Virus record (IMG/VR): IMGVR_UViG_3300037164_000059
Location: 1-64,000 of that record
Source of the DNA: a virus
Direction: 5' to 3' (one strand)
Length of the DNA: 64,000 nt
The translations under genes were made by a program, and so were the position numbers. Of this stretch, positions 1 through 9,300 are shown in pieces (position 1 is the stretch's first letter; each line of letters starts with the position of its first letter). The notes under the pieces are model-generated. The model searched no databases. It worked only from the letters and a program-made list of their open reading frames with translations, and had not been told where the DNA came from.

Positions 1-996
1 ATCCTTCCAAGTTTTTACTGCATCAAATGCGTCTTGGTCTTCAACAAATTCACCAATAAATTTTCCACCACAACTAACTGAAAGTTTATAACCATTTGAT
101 GAAATAAAACAATCTTCTTCATTTGGTTCGTCAATTTCATTTTCTTCACTAATCGTATTCTTCTTATATCCTAATGCTGGAGCGAATGCACCAGAACCAC
201 CTGCAGCACCCGTACTTTCATTTGTAGAATTTAATACATCAAAATTATAACCAATACTTTCAAGTTCGGTTTTAAGATTTTGATATTCTTCAGGAGTTGC
301 AAGTCTACTTTCTTTTGCATACCTTGGGTCTACTCCACCGTGTTGACCAACATGAGAATATCCCACTTTTAAATTTCCTTTATTGTCATAATTTTCTTCA
401 GGAAAATATGCAAATAAATCAGGATTTTTGGGGTCTTTTTCATTAACTAAAAATAATACTTTAGTTAATGGTTCACTAGTTTCATCAACTTCAGATTTAA
501 CTTTGGGTTCAACTAATTTAGTTCCTGTACTGTCAGTCTTTTTCATTTTTTCTTCTCCTGCTTGTTTTAATTGATTAATGCCGCTTTGGTCCCTGCGTTC
601 TTTTTTTACAGGTATTGCCATTTTATATTTTTGTAAATATTTTGGGCTATTAAGCACATAATCATTGAACAATATATTTTGAACGGTTTCGTTTGCGTGG
701 TATCCATAACGATTTGTTCCAGTATTATCATCTTTACCATCGCCCATCATTTTATTATATTCTGCACTTAATTTTGGGTCAGAAAAAACTAATGCTTCCA
801 TTTTCGGCAATGAAAATATTTTTTTCTTAAGTTTAAAATCTTCTTCATTTAAATATGAATCAATTTCATTCATTACAATACTTTCACTTAACTTAACATC
901 AGGTGCAGTGTTATGCATAGTTTTATTAAAATTACTTTCATATTTCTTTGACTGTACACTTATCGGTTTTGCTAATGTTGGTTTAAATGTTGCCAT
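1..996 (-). CDS. Unknown phage protein, partial (C-terminus outside window)
   Basis: This is an open frame of 332 codons from an ATG at 996 to the window edge with no stop, so its C-terminus is missing. I do not recognise the family. It begins MATFKPTLAKP, is soluble-looking and highly charged, has no membrane segment or signal peptide, and has a small-residue patch (GSGAFAPALGYK) near residue 280 followed by an acidic stretch. A GTATTTATA promoter-like element lies 17 bases before the ATG, which supports the start and places it among the probable late genes. A virion-associated role is possible but only inferred from context. Confidence 0.75.
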   Translation of the reverse strand, partial: MATFKPTLAKPISVQSKKYESNFNKTMHNTAPDVKLSESIVMNEIDSYLNEEDFKLKKKIFSLPKMEALVFSDPKLSAEYNKMMGDGKDDNTGTNRYGYHANETVQNILFNDYVLNSPKYLQKYKMAIPVKKERRDQSGINQLKQAGEEKMKKTDSTGTKLVEPKVKSEVDETSEPLTKVLFLVNEKDPKNPDLFAYFPEENYDNKGNLKVGYSHVGQHGGVDPRYAKESRLATPEEYQNLKTELESIGYNFDVLNSTNESTGAAGGSGAFAPALGYKKNTISEENEIDEPNEEDCFISSNGYKLSVSCGGKFIGEFVEDQDAFDAVKTWKD

Positions 997-1013
997 TATT
1001 TGTTCTTTTTTAG

Positions 1014-1022
1014 TATAAATAC
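1014..1022 (-). promoter_or_regulatory. GTATTTATA late-type promoter element
   Basis: Reads AAGTATTTATACTAAAAA on the minus strand, 17 bases before the ATG at 996. It lies between the HNH endonuclease gene and the next gene, so the downstream gene can be expressed independently of the endonuclease. Confidence 0.65.
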
Positions 1023-1032
1023 TTGAATATTA

Positions 1033-1935
1033 TCAATTGTTTATAGTAATAATATTTCCCGATTTAATATGTCTATTGGTGTATGAACAAAGCGGTTGAA
1101 AATTGGTATAATGATTTAACTTTAAAACATCTTTTTCGGTTTTTGCTGTTGACATTGGTACTATATGGTCAATATCCCATGCAGTATTTATTTCTTTGGG
1201 ATATCCATTCCAATTCCCATAATTATTCCAATTCATCCAAGGTTCAAATTTTGATTCTAAATGTTTTTTAAATTCTTCAAACGTACAACCGAGAATATCT
1301 TGTGTTTTTGACGATTTTTTATTGCCTTTTAATTTTATGGAACAACGAATTAAACTTCTAATATTAGTCGTTAGTTTATATAAAGCATCATTAGAATTTC
1401 TATTCTTTTTATATATATAATTATAATTTTTTATCCATTCTTTACGTTTTATGTTATATTCCTTAATTTTCTCACCATTTTTTTCTCTATATTCTTTATT
1501 TTTTTTATTTCGTTCTTCTTTATTTCTAAAATAATTTTCAGACCTTTGCTTTACAATTTTTTCTTTATTAATTTTATTATAATTTTTTAAATATTTTGAA
1601 ATTTTGTCTTTATGTTTTTCACGATATTTTAAAATAATATTTGAAATTTTTTCTTTATTCTTTTTATAATATTCTTTTTGTTTTAATCGAATTTTATTAT
1701 TTTGATTTAAATAACGTTCAGAACTACGTTTTTTTATTATATTAGAATTATTTTGATAATATTCAGATAATCGATTTTTAATTTTTTCTTTATTTATTAA
1801 CGACCATCTTTTTTGACGTTGTGAAATTTTTTCTTTATTCTTTTGAACATATTCTTTAGCATATTGTGATATCTTTTCTTTATTTCTTAGATAATAATTT
1901 CTTTTACTTTTTGCAATTGCTTCTTTACTTCTCAT
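1033..1935 (-). CDS. HNH homing-type endonuclease with lysine-rich N-terminal repeats
   Basis: Probable DNA endonuclease of the HNH superfamily, of the mobile kind that spreads between phage genomes. The C-terminal 90 residues carry the HNH core: WDIDHIVP near residue 250, then HYTNFQPLCSYTNRHIKSG with the asparagine and second histidine. A GC-containing specificity segment (LGCTFEEFKKHL) lies just before it. The first 180 residues are an unusual array of about ten degenerate units built on NKEKI-x-x-Y, extremely rich in Lys and Asn, probably a DNA-binding arm. The gene stands between two unrelated small genes, as expected of a free-standing homing endonuclease. Family assignment is firm; target and mobility are inferred. 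Confidence 0.85.
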   Translation of the reverse strand: MRSKEAIAKSKRNYYLRNKEKISQYAKEYVQKNKEKISQRQKRWSLINKEKIKNRLSEYYQNNSNIIKKRSSERYLNQNNKIRLKQKEYYKKNKEKISNIILKYREKHKDKISKYLKNYNKINKEKIVKQRSENYFRNKEERNKKNKEYREKNGEKIKEYNIKRKEWIKNYNYIYKKNRNSNDALYKLTTNIRSLIRCSIKLKGNKKSSKTQDILGCTFEEFKKHLESKFEPWMNWNNYGNWNGYPKEINTAWDIDHIVPMSTAKTEKDVLKLNHYTNFQPLCSYTNRHIKSGNIITINN

Positions 1936-1956
1936 AACTCATTAATAATCAATCGA

Positions 1957-2163
1957 TTACTTAATTCCTGTCTTCCAAAAATCCTTTTTAACCCATAATG
2001 TCTTAAACACCATTTCCATACTATCTTTTATTGTTGAAATCATTTCATTTCTTGTTTGACTTCCAGATTTTTTAAGTATTTTCTTAACTTCCCTATCTAA
2101 AGCATCATTAACAAACTTATTAATTTCATCATTAACGATTTTTTTTACATCATCATTATTCAT
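1957..2163 (-). CDS. Small charged protein of unknown function (68 aa)
   Basis: A 68-residue, helical-looking, charged protein (MNNDDVKKIVNDE...). It has no membrane segment and no recognised domain. The ATG at 2163 is preceded at 13 bases by a perfect AAGTATTTATAATAAAA element, which is good evidence that this short frame is a real gene. Its neighbours are an HNH endonuclease downstream and a terminator upstream, so it probably heads its own short transcript. Confidence 0.7.
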   Translation of the reverse strand: MNNDDVKKIVNDEINKFVNDALDREVKKILKKSGSQTRNEMISTIKDSMEMVFKTLWVKKDFWKTGIK

Positions 2164-2176
2164 ATAATAATTTTAT

Positions 2177-2185
2177 TATAAATAC
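2177..2185 (-). promoter_or_regulatory. GTATTTATA late-type promoter element
   Basis: Minus-strand AAGTATTTATAATAAAA placed 13 bases before the ATG at 2163. It follows directly after a terminator hairpin, as a promoter for a new transcription unit should. Confidence 0.7.
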
Positions 2186-2196
2186 TTAATCGGCAT

Positions 2197-2237
2197 TAAA
2201 AATAAAAAGAACGCATATTAATAAAACATGTGTTCTT
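2197..2237 (-). terminator. Rho-independent terminator after the 2262-3047 gene
   Basis: On the minus strand a 10-bp stem (AAGAACACAT pairing with ATGCGTTCTT, one G-U pair) is followed by TTTTTATTTTT. A second hairpin at 2240-2259 (ATATGTTT/AAACATAT) lies between it and the stop codon. Together they end transcription of the membrane-protein gene. Confidence 0.7.
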
Positions 2238-2261
2238 GAATATGTTTGCTTAAACATATTT

Positions 2262-3047
2262 TTATTTTATAAGAAAATGTCCTACTGCAACACCAGCACC
2301 ACCAATTAATACATATTTACTATTTTTTCCAATCCAATCAGTAAATTTTTTCCAATCAGATTTATCTATCTTATCTTTATTAATTGCAGGAATTGCATAA
2401 CTATCAATATTTACTGTTTTAAAATAATCATTACTATTACTTACACTAAATGATACGGGATAATCAGTTTTTGCTTTTTTATCCCAATGAAATTCAATAA
2501 ATTGTTTATTTGGTAGTAAAAATTCTTTAAATGTTAATAATGGTTTAACATTTTTTAATGCGGGAATTGCATGACTAATTAATAAATCATATTTAATATT
2601 TTTTGTTGAATCTTTAAAAGTAATGCTACTATCTTTTTCATTGATACTAACTTTTCCACCTTTTAGTGAATCAAGATTTACATTGGTTTGAATTAATGCT
2701 GCTGCAATAATATCATTCTTTTTATTAATATCTTTTACTCTATCCATCAATTCTTGTTGAGAAGCAGTTAATTGACCATACATTTTGCTAAGATTTTTTA
2801 CTGTTTCTTGCATTGTCAATTTTTCAGCAACCATTTCGCCTTGTTTATTTTTATAAACATGAACAGTATCCAGCAAAGCATCTTTTAATTTAACTTCTGT
2901 ATCATATTTATCTTTCAGTCCTACAATTTTCTTATGTTGAAAATAATCGACTATAGACAAAAACAAAATGATAGCAATTACAATTGCAATTAACATATTG
3001 TTTTTTTGTTTTAAAAACGTCCAAAATTTTAATAATATTGCGTTCAT
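2262..3047 (-). CDS. Coiled-coil protein with N- and C-terminal membrane segments
   Basis: A 261-residue protein with a clear hydrophobic segment at residues 18-34, a long predicted coiled coil (about 38-125), a soluble domain to about 235, and a second, glycine-rich hydrophobic segment at the extreme C-terminus (YVLIGGAGVAVGHFLIK). This topology would anchor both ends in membrane. Its place next to an amidase-fold gene suggests a lysis accessory or spanin-like job, but there is no lipobox and no sequence match I can name. It ends at a strong terminator, and its start codon lies 11 bases past the stop of the 3059 gene, so the two are co-transcribed. Confidence 0.7.
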   Translation of the reverse strand: MNAILLKFWTFLKQKNNMLIAIVIAIILFLSIVDYFQHKKIVGLKDKYDTEVKLKDALLDTVHVYKNKQGEMVAEKLTMQETVKNLSKMYGQLTASQQELMDRVKDINKKNDIIAAALIQTNVNLDSLKGGKVSINEKDSSITFKDSTKNIKYDLLISHAIPALKNVKPLLTFKEFLLPNKQFIEFHWDKKAKTDYPVSFSVSNSNDYFKTVNIDSYAIPAINKDKIDKSDWKKFTDWIGKNSKYVLIGGAGVAVGHFLIK

Positions 3048-3058
3048 AAATTTAATTA

Positions 3059-3565
3059 TTATTGTTGTAACATGTTATTTCTCCAGTATTTAAAAAATGT
3101 ATCATAATATGATTCAATTCTACCTACAATTTCATCATTTTCGGGATTATCTGGTGAAAAATCTTCCAAATAATTAAATTCAACTCCTGATGTTTTTTCA
3201 TCGGGTGTTACTTTATAAATAAATTGAATTACACCATCAATTGTACCACCCCAGAAAACCAAATTATCATAAATTTCTAAATCAATGAATTTAATATTAA
3301 CATTCATATCTCTAAAAAAATCATTAAATTTTTCTTCTTCTCTGCTTTGGTCATAGACGGTTTTTTTATTCTGTGCTATTTTTTGTTCATCATCACCAAT
3401 ACCCTCATTAATTTTACGTGTAATTTTAAGCATATCACGTATAGATAAATCCTTCTTCATTTCTTTTGGTGATTCACTTGCTTCATATTTTCCTTCACGT
3501 ATTCTTTTCATAAGAATACGCATTTGATTCGGTGTACTTTTGTTGTTTATATTTTTATTATCCAT
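3059..3565 (-). CDS. Unknown phage protein (168 aa)
   Basis: A 168-residue soluble protein. Residues 1-60 are basic and polar (PNQMRILMKRIREGKYEA) and look disordered. Residues 75-168 look like a compact mixed alpha/beta domain rich in aromatic and acidic residues (NLVFWGGTIDGVIQFIYKV). I do not recognise the family. The ATG at 3565 has an exact GTATTTATA element 12 bases upstream, so this is the first gene of a transcript that continues into the two-membrane-segment protein downstream and ends at the terminator at 2197-2237. Confidence 0.7.
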   Translation of the reverse strand: MDNKNINNKSTPNQMRILMKRIREGKYEASESPKEMKKDLSIRDMLKITRKINEGIGDDEQKIAQNKKTVYDQSREEEKFNDFFRDMNVNIKFIDLEIYDNLVFWGGTIDGVIQFIYKVTPDEKTSGVEFNYLEDFSPDNPENDEIVGRIESYYDTFFKYWRNNMLQQ

Positions 3566-3576
3566 ATAAATTTTAT

Positions 3577-3585
3577 TATAAATAC
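3577..3585 (-). promoter_or_regulatory. GTATTTATA late-type promoter element
   Basis: Minus-strand AAGTATTTATAATAAAA, 12 bases before the ATG at 3565 and directly after the stop codon (3586) of the small 42-aa gene. It is nearly identical over 18 bases to the element at 2177-2185. Confidence 0.7.
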
Positions 3586-3714
3586 TTAATCAACATCAGT
3601 ATATATTAAAACAATTGAATTCTTTTTAACATATTTCTCTAATTTATGCATGTAATGATGAAAACCAACATTTAACCACCACCAATCTCCAATTTTTCTT
3701 ATAATTTTTTTCAT
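3586..3714 (-). CDS. Small protein with a Trp triplet (42 aa)
   Basis: A 42-codon frame beginning MKKIIRKIGDWWWLNVGFHH. Its ATG overlaps the TGA stop of the amidase-fold gene as ATGA (3711-3714), the usual layout for translational coupling, and its stop abuts the promoter element at 3577-3585, so it fills the gap exactly. The basic start followed by an aromatic patch suggests an amphipathic peptide. Function unknown; it could be a small lysis or membrane-acting peptide, but nothing proves that. Confidence 0.5.
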   Translation of the reverse strand: MKKIIRKIGDWWWLNVGFHHYMHKLEKYVKKNSIVLIYTDVD

Positions 3715-4325
3715 ACAAGTTCTTTATGTAACATTTCATTGAATTTGGAAATATCAAATAATGGATTTATATCACTACTATCTTCGATATAATTACTTCT
3801 AAATACAATACCTCTAAATTTAATAGTATCTTTATGATAATGATGAAATTCAATGCAAACTTTTGGAATATTGAATTGTTCACATAATTCCTCACAAAGT
3901 AATACTAAACTTTCTAATTGTGTATCTGAAAATTTTTCCCAATAATTATATCCATACCATTGTTTTTCAATTACATTTTGTTCATCACAAACTTCATTTA
4001 TCCAATTAATATGTTTTCCTTCAGTTGTTTGAAATAAACTTCCCATGTTTTCCATTATAATTGAAACAGATTGTTTATCTACTTCTTTAATGCCAAGAAA
4101 ATCTGAATGATATTTATTATCGTAATGTTGAAAAATAGTTCCATCTCTACTAATAGTATATGTGTTCCATTTTTTTGTTTTACCAAAATCTTTATGTAAT
4201 AATCTAGTAATATAATAACTATCTTTTCTCAAACTTGATGCCAATACAATTTGTGTTTTAACTGTTTGAGTTTTATGACGATTTACTTCATTTATTTTAT
4301 ATGTTTCATTATCTATGTGCATCAT
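3711..4325 (-). CDS. Amidase-fold protein (Amidase_2/PGRP-like) lacking zinc ligands
   Basis: Resembles N-acetylmuramoyl-L-alanine amidases of the Amidase_2 fold in order and spacing: a beta strand (QIVLASS, about 25-31), then YTISRDGTIFQHYD in the middle, SVSIIMENMGSLF, FSDTQLESLVLLCEELC, and NPLFDISKFNEML at the end. The residues that normally bind zinc are not visible: the first strand reads IVLASS where active enzymes have IVIHHT, and the final GHRD-type motif reads GIVFRSNY. An active endolysin would therefore need different ligands. It may instead bind peptidoglycan or act as a structural or lysis accessory. It overlaps dCMP deaminase upstream by 17 bases and is coupled by ATGA to the 42-aa gene downstream. 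Confidence 0.65.
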   Translation of the reverse strand: MMHIDNETYKINEVNRHKTQTVKTQIVLASSLRKDSYYITRLLHKDFGKTKKWNTYTISRDGTIFQHYDNKYHSDFLGIKEVDKQSVSIIMENMGSLFQTTEGKHINWINEVCDEQNVIEKQWYGYNYWEKFSDTQLESLVLLCEELCEQFNIPKVCIEFHHYHKDTIKFRGIVFRSNYIEDSSDINPLFDISKFNEMLHKELV

Positions 4326-4770
4326 AATTCATGTATATAACTTCTACACTTCCTTCAGATAAAATTATCAATGCCCTTTTAAATCCTTCACCAAATTTAG
4401 GGTCATTAAAATCAGGTTCTTTATCACAGAAAACTTTTTTTATTCCTGCTTGAACAATAAATCCAGCGCATGTATCACAAGGAAATAAATTAACATATAT
4501 ATCAGCACCTAATGTACTTTTACCTTGTCGTGCTGCATTAATTATTGCATTGGATTCTGCGTGGATAAACCAATGATATTTTTCGGGTTTTTCATGACGG
4601 GCATCAACATCATCATTAACACCTCGTGGCATTCCATTAAAACCAGTTGTAACTATTTCTCTGTCTTTAATAATTACTGCACCAATTTTTCTCGAACGGT
4701 CTTTACTCCATTGAGCCACCTCTAAATCAGCCATTCTCATAAATCTTAAATTCCAGTCTGTTTTACTCAT
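4309..4770 (-). CDS. Deoxycytidylate (dCMP) deaminase
   Basis: Converts dCMP to dUMP to feed thymidylate synthesis during phage replication. The 153-residue length fits the family. Zinc-binding and catalytic motifs are complete: HAE at 70-72 (catalytic Glu72) and PCDTC at 97-101 with Cys98 and Cys101. The N-terminal KDRSRKIGAVIIKD and GFNGMPRG segments are typical of dCMP and ComE-type deaminases. It is soluble and cytoplasmic. It sits in an operon of small genes and overlaps the amidase-fold gene by 17 bases. The start is a clean ATG with an A/T leader and no Shine-Dalgarno sequence. Confidence 0.92.
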   Translation of the reverse strand: MSKTDWNLRFMRMADLEVAQWSKDRSRKIGAVIIKDREIVTTGFNGMPRGVNDDVDARHEKPEKYHWFIHAESNAIINAARQGKSTLGADIYVNLFPCDTCAGFIVQAGIKKVFCDKEPDFNDPKFGEGFKRALIILSEGSVEVIYMNYDAHR

Positions 4771-4782
4771 AATTATTTTAAT

Positions 4783-4962
4783 TTAATCTAAATACACATC
4801 TTTAGCTGCTTGCCAAGAATTAATTTCTTTTATTCTAAATTCTTCTTTAATTTTCACCATTTGTTTCATCCATTCAGATATTTGTTCAGAAGTCATAATT
4901 ACTTCAGTCACTTTGCCTTCTTTTCGTAAGCGTTTAATTATATTTTCACTTTGACTAATCAT
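4783..4962 (-). CDS. Small unknown protein (59 aa)
   Basis: A 59-codon frame (MISQSENIIKRLRKEGKV...WQAAKDVYLD) filling the gap between dCMP deaminase and the 64-aa gene, with only a few bases on either side. It is strongly helical with alternating basic and acidic residues and has no membrane segment. The tight fit and codon use like its neighbours support a real gene; function unknown. Confidence 0.6.
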   Translation of the reverse strand: MISQSENIIKRLRKEGKVTEVIMTSEQISEWMKQMVKIKEEFRIKEINSWQAAKDVYLD

Positions 4963-4965
4963 ATT

Positions 4966-5160
4966 TTAAAATAATTTCCACCATTGATTTTTCTTTAATG
5001 AACGAGATTTTATTATTAAATCTTGTAAACTTCCATAATCAAAATCATCATTTGTAAATTTACCGTCTATATCTGCCAAATCTGATTTAGCAAGTTTATC
5101 TACAATTTTTAATGCCTCTTTAATGAGTCTACCTTTTTCTAATGCTTCAATATTTTTCAT
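4966..5160 (-). CDS. Small unknown protein (64 aa)
   Basis: A 64-residue helical protein (MKNIEALEKGRLIKEALK...) with a short acidic loop and a basic, tryptophan-containing tail (KKNQWWKLF). It lies 2 bases after the stop of the membrane protein upstream and 3 bases before the 59-aa gene, so it belongs to the same transcript as dCMP deaminase. No domain recognised. Confidence 0.6.
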   Translation of the reverse strand: MKNIEALEKGRLIKEALKIVDKLAKSDLADIDGKFTNDDFDYGSLQDLIIKSRSLKKNQWWKLF

Positions 5161-5162
5161 AA

Positions 5163-6314
5163 TTATTTCATATTTTCTAATATTCTCAATGTATCATCAA
5201 AACTTTCAATTATATTCATTGCTTCATGATATGTTACAGCAATAAATCTTCTTTTACCAACAGTATTAAACACTCCAAGTCTATCCATATCAAATAAAAA
5301 TCCTTCAACCATTTTATTAGAATTTCCTATATTTGTTTTCTCAGCAACCAATTCTTTTAATTCTAAACCACTTATTACTTTATCGCCATTTGTTAATTTA
5401 CCATCATTATATACAAATGTTAATAGTGAACGATATCTATCTTTTTTCGTATATATTTTTTCAAATTTTTGTTGATGTATAATAAATAAATTATATTCAA
5501 ACCATTCTCTAAAATATACACCAGCAAAAATGATAATTTCACAAAAACATGCAACAATTACAAATAAAATAATGTTTTGTACATCTTCTGTCTTATTAAC
5601 ATTTTTTACTTCACTAAGATTTGTTTTTAAATCAACAACATTTTGAGATAATTTATCTTCGATTTTATCCACTTCATTTTGATTAATTTCAATAATTTTT
5701 ACATTTTTATCAATATTTGCTTGATATTGATTTCTAATTGTTATATAAGTAACTGGAGTTTCTGTTAATTTTTGACGTAAATCATTATTAATCATTCTTA
5801 AAGTTGTATTATCATCCTCATATGTTTTCTTTTTCTTTTCATATAATATTGATAAACTATCGGTAATATTTGTTGTTTTATTTTCAATAACATTATCTTT
5901 ATAAGTGCTTGTTGATGCCAAATTTTTTGAACCAATTATTGATAAGTAAAAGCTCAAAAGAATTATTGAAACTGATATTGTTAACCAACCAACAATACTT
6001 GCTTTTATTTTCTTTTTATTTGAAACAAAATCTGTTGAAAAACTCCTAATTAAATATCGTTTAATTACTTCAAAAATAACAAGAAATATTATTGTGAAAG
6101 TAAATGCAAAAATACTTGCCCAAATACCACCGATTAAATTAATTGTAATTGCTTTTAATAAACCCGGATATACAAGAAAGTATGAAAAGAAAATAGAACC
6201 AGCATTTCCAATAAAAGAGAATAAATATAACCACTTATCAAGACCCTTATTATTACCCTCAAAGTCTTTAGTGTTAATCTTTTTTCTTAATTCATCATAT
6301 TTTTTTAAATCCAT
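5163..6314 (-). CDS. Four-segment membrane protein with large coiled-coil loop
   Basis: A 383-residue integral membrane protein. Hydrophobic segments are at about 29-50, 57-84, 106-128 and 247-268. Between the third and fourth lies a charged, coiled-coil-like region (about 140-240) rich in Asn, Thr and Lys. A soluble C-terminal domain (about 275-383) looks like a winged-helix or small alpha/beta module. It is not a recognisable holin or transporter. It may act at the host inner membrane (superinfection exclusion or cell takeover), but that is speculation. A variant promoter element (CTATTTATG) lies 15 bases before the ATG, between it and the SbcDC gene. Confidence 0.7.
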   Translation of the reverse strand: MDLKKYDELRKKINTKDFEGNNKGLDKWLYLFSFIGNAGSIFFSYFLVYPGLLKAITINLIGGIWASIFAFTFTIIFLVIFEVIKRYLIRSFSTDFVSNKKKIKASIVGWLTISVSIILLSFYLSIIGSKNLASTSTYKDNVIENKTTNITDSLSILYEKKKKTYEDDNTTLRMINNDLRQKLTETPVTYITIRNQYQANIDKNVKIIEINQNEVDKIEDKLSQNVVDLKTNLSEVKNVNKTEDVQNIILFVIVACFCEIIIFAGVYFREWFEYNLFIIHQQKFEKIYTKKDRYRSLLTFVYNDGKLTNGDKVISGLELKELVAEKTNIGNSNKMVEGFLFDMDRLGVFNTVGKRRFIAVTYHEAMNIIESFDDTLRILENMK

Positions 6315-6328
6315 ATCTACAGTTTATC

Positions 6329-6337
6329 CATAAATAG
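6329..6337 (-). promoter_or_regulatory. Variant late-type element (CTATTTATG)
   Basis: Minus-strand AAACTATTTATGGATAAAC, 15 bases before the ATG at 6314. It differs from the consensus at both ends of the 9-mer but keeps position and flanking A/T. The same CTATTTAT[A/G] variant appears at 48352 and 50416. Confidence 0.4.
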
Positions 6338-6352
6338 TTTTAGAATACGTTT

Positions 6353-9300
6353 TTATTCTAATATAAGTGATGATATTCCATCTTCATTTAATTCGACATT
6401 AATTAAATAATCAGGATTAATATTTGCATTATGTTCAACAACCAATACTTTCTTCATATTATTTTTTATTAATTGTAATATTTCAATAAATTCTTCAATA
6501 CTATCCTCATCTAATTTACCCATTACTTCATCAAGTAAAAATATTGTTGGTTTTGCTTTTACATTAATTTGATTTAATGCAAATTTCAATACTACACTAG
6601 AAAATGTTCTTTCCTTACCACTAGCACTAATACAATCAATAATTGCAGGTCTGTCATTATATTTTAATTTGGGTCTAAGTTCATCTAAATCAAGCCATAC
6701 TTTAAATTGTGCAACAGATAATATATTTTCCAGAGTTAAATTAATTTTTGGTATAATATAATTACTTAACATTTGTCTTGGTATACCATCCCGATGAACG
6801 CATTTTTTATAAAGATTCATAACCGTATCTCTATATTCTTGTGCTTTAAAATCTATAATTAATACTTCATTATTTTTAATTTTTAATTGTTTTTCACCAA
6901 TATTTGTTTTTCTAATATATACATTTTCATTCTCATTGGTTTTTTCAGTTTCAAGTTCGTTTAATTTTAATTTAGCTGTAGCAATACCCTTTTCAATCTT
7001 TTGATTTTCTTCAATTTGAAGTAAACTATTCTCATGGCTTGTTATCTTTTGTTCAAGAATACCAATTTTTAGTTCTTCATTTTGAATTTTTATTGGAACT
7101 TGGTCTAATTCTATTTGTAATTCTTTACGTTTTTCAACATCATTTTTTTCATTGGTGAGTGTTCCTATTTCTTTAAGAATCTCTTCCATTTCTAATGCAG
7201 ATTGTTTTATACTTTCATTTATTTTTTCAATTTCATTAATCTTTACATTAATTATTATTTGATGTTCATGTATATCAATTGCTTGTTTTACATTAATTTT
7301 ATCAGCAATAATATACATTTCCTTTTCCTTTTCTTTAACAGCATTTTCAATATGGTCTTTATGTTCTTGTTTTTCAATAACTTGTCCACATTGACTACAA
7401 ATTTTACTATTTTTGAGGTCAGCAATTTCTTTTTTTAATTTAATACCGTCTTGTTTTAATTTAAAAATATCACCATTAATTATTTCAATTTTATGTTCTT
7501 CTTCAGATTTTAGCCGTTCAAGATTTTTAATTTCTAATTTTTTATTATATTCAGTAGTTTTATGTGTATCTTTTTGTTCAAGAAGAATTTTTAATTTTTC
7601 AATATCATATGTTTCTTTCAATGGTATTATACTTTGCTTTAAAACCATTTCTTGTGCCTTTATTTCAATGATATTCTTTTTATTGGCACTTATGTCCTCT
7701 CGTGCTTTATCTACGTCCAGATTGTAAATTTCTGAGTCTATTTTATATAATTTCTTTGAAAGGTCTTCCACATATTTTCTACCAATTTCAATTCGATTTT
7801 GAATGTCAGGAAGTTTTACTGTTTCAATTTGAGTTATTTCTCCTTCAAGTGCAATAATTTCCTGTTGTAACCTTGCATTCTCCATATTTGTAAATTCTAC
7901 ATTACATAAAACTCTAGGTTTTTCATTAACCCGTTTTTGATAAACTTTAAGACCTTCAAGTTTTTTATCAAATATATCCAATCCGCTATCATAGAGCAAA
8001 CTGTCGATAAATGTAGACATATCGTTACTGAGTATGCGATTGAGTGAATCGGAAGTTGTCATTACAATTCGCATAAAATTATCATAACTGCCGATAATTG
8101 ATTCTACTTTCTTTTGAGTTTTTACTCTATGGTTTTCATCAAGTTTTTCTATTGATGTTTCGTCATTCATTTCATCATCTGGCGTTGCCAGCATATAATA
8201 ACTCAATGTTGTTGGTGCACCAGTAATTTCTCCACATTTGTTTTTATTAATTTCTGTTTTCTTTTTAATACCAAAATATTCACCATTAGCTTCAATAATC
8301 ATATATACCTCACATGATGTTGCACCATTTCTATTATTAATAAATCGTATGTCACCGTATTTCATACGAGTTTCAGTTTCCAAAGTTTTACCAAAAAGCG
8401 CATAACTAATTGATTTTAAAATAGTTGTCTTGCCGAAAGTATTTTTTCCGATTATTTGATATAGACCATCTTCATTTCTCCAGTCAATATCAAATTGACC
8501 ATATGACATAAAATTTTTACCACCAAATTTGACAACATTCCATTCTATACTTTGGTCTTCAACTATATCAATTTCTGTAAGTATTTCTTCATCTAATGCA
8601 ATTACATCATTAACAAGTTGTTCATCACTACCTATTTTAGTTAAAAATTCTTTAAAAATTTCATGTTGAACTTCTTTTGTGGTTACATTTTGTAATGAAA
8701 CATTTTCATTTACATCAATTTTTTCATTTTCAAGAAATTCATTTTTATGTGAAATTGTGACATTTTTATGTTTAGATTTTAAATATTCAATTACTTTTCT
8801 CTCATTTTCTTTAGTACGTGTTTGTGGTAATGTGCCCCAAATGAATCTAATTTTCATATATTTGGTTGGATTTTCAATTTCGAAATCCAAATCATCAAAA
8901 TCAACATATTGTGTAATTCTAATATTTTTAAATGAATAATCATCATATATGGGAATTTCTTGAACTGTTTTATTTAAAATATTCCACAGAAGATATCCGT
9001 GAAAACAAGAATCTCCTTCTGTAACATCCTGACTTACAAGGCTTCCACAATATCCTTTAGTTTTATTTTTATCTAAGTATTGTTGGATATGAATATCAGC
9101 AAAAAAACCAAAGTCTGATTTGAAGTCTGAAAGTTTATAATATGATTTACTTTTCATTTCAAAACCTGTTGTGGTTTTACAACCATTTATTGGGTCATGG
9201 AAAAGGTCAATATAAACCCTCTTATTAGTTTTTCTATCAATTTCAATTTGCTTGCCTTGTTTGGTTTTCCAAGAATTGTTGTTCTTATCACCATGATGCC

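Noticed and set aside
7202-7727. Phe/Leu-rich plus-strand frames inside the SbcDC gene
   Set aside because: They are complements of Lys/Glu-rich coiled-coil codons, which read as hydrophobic residues on the other strand; not real membrane proteins.
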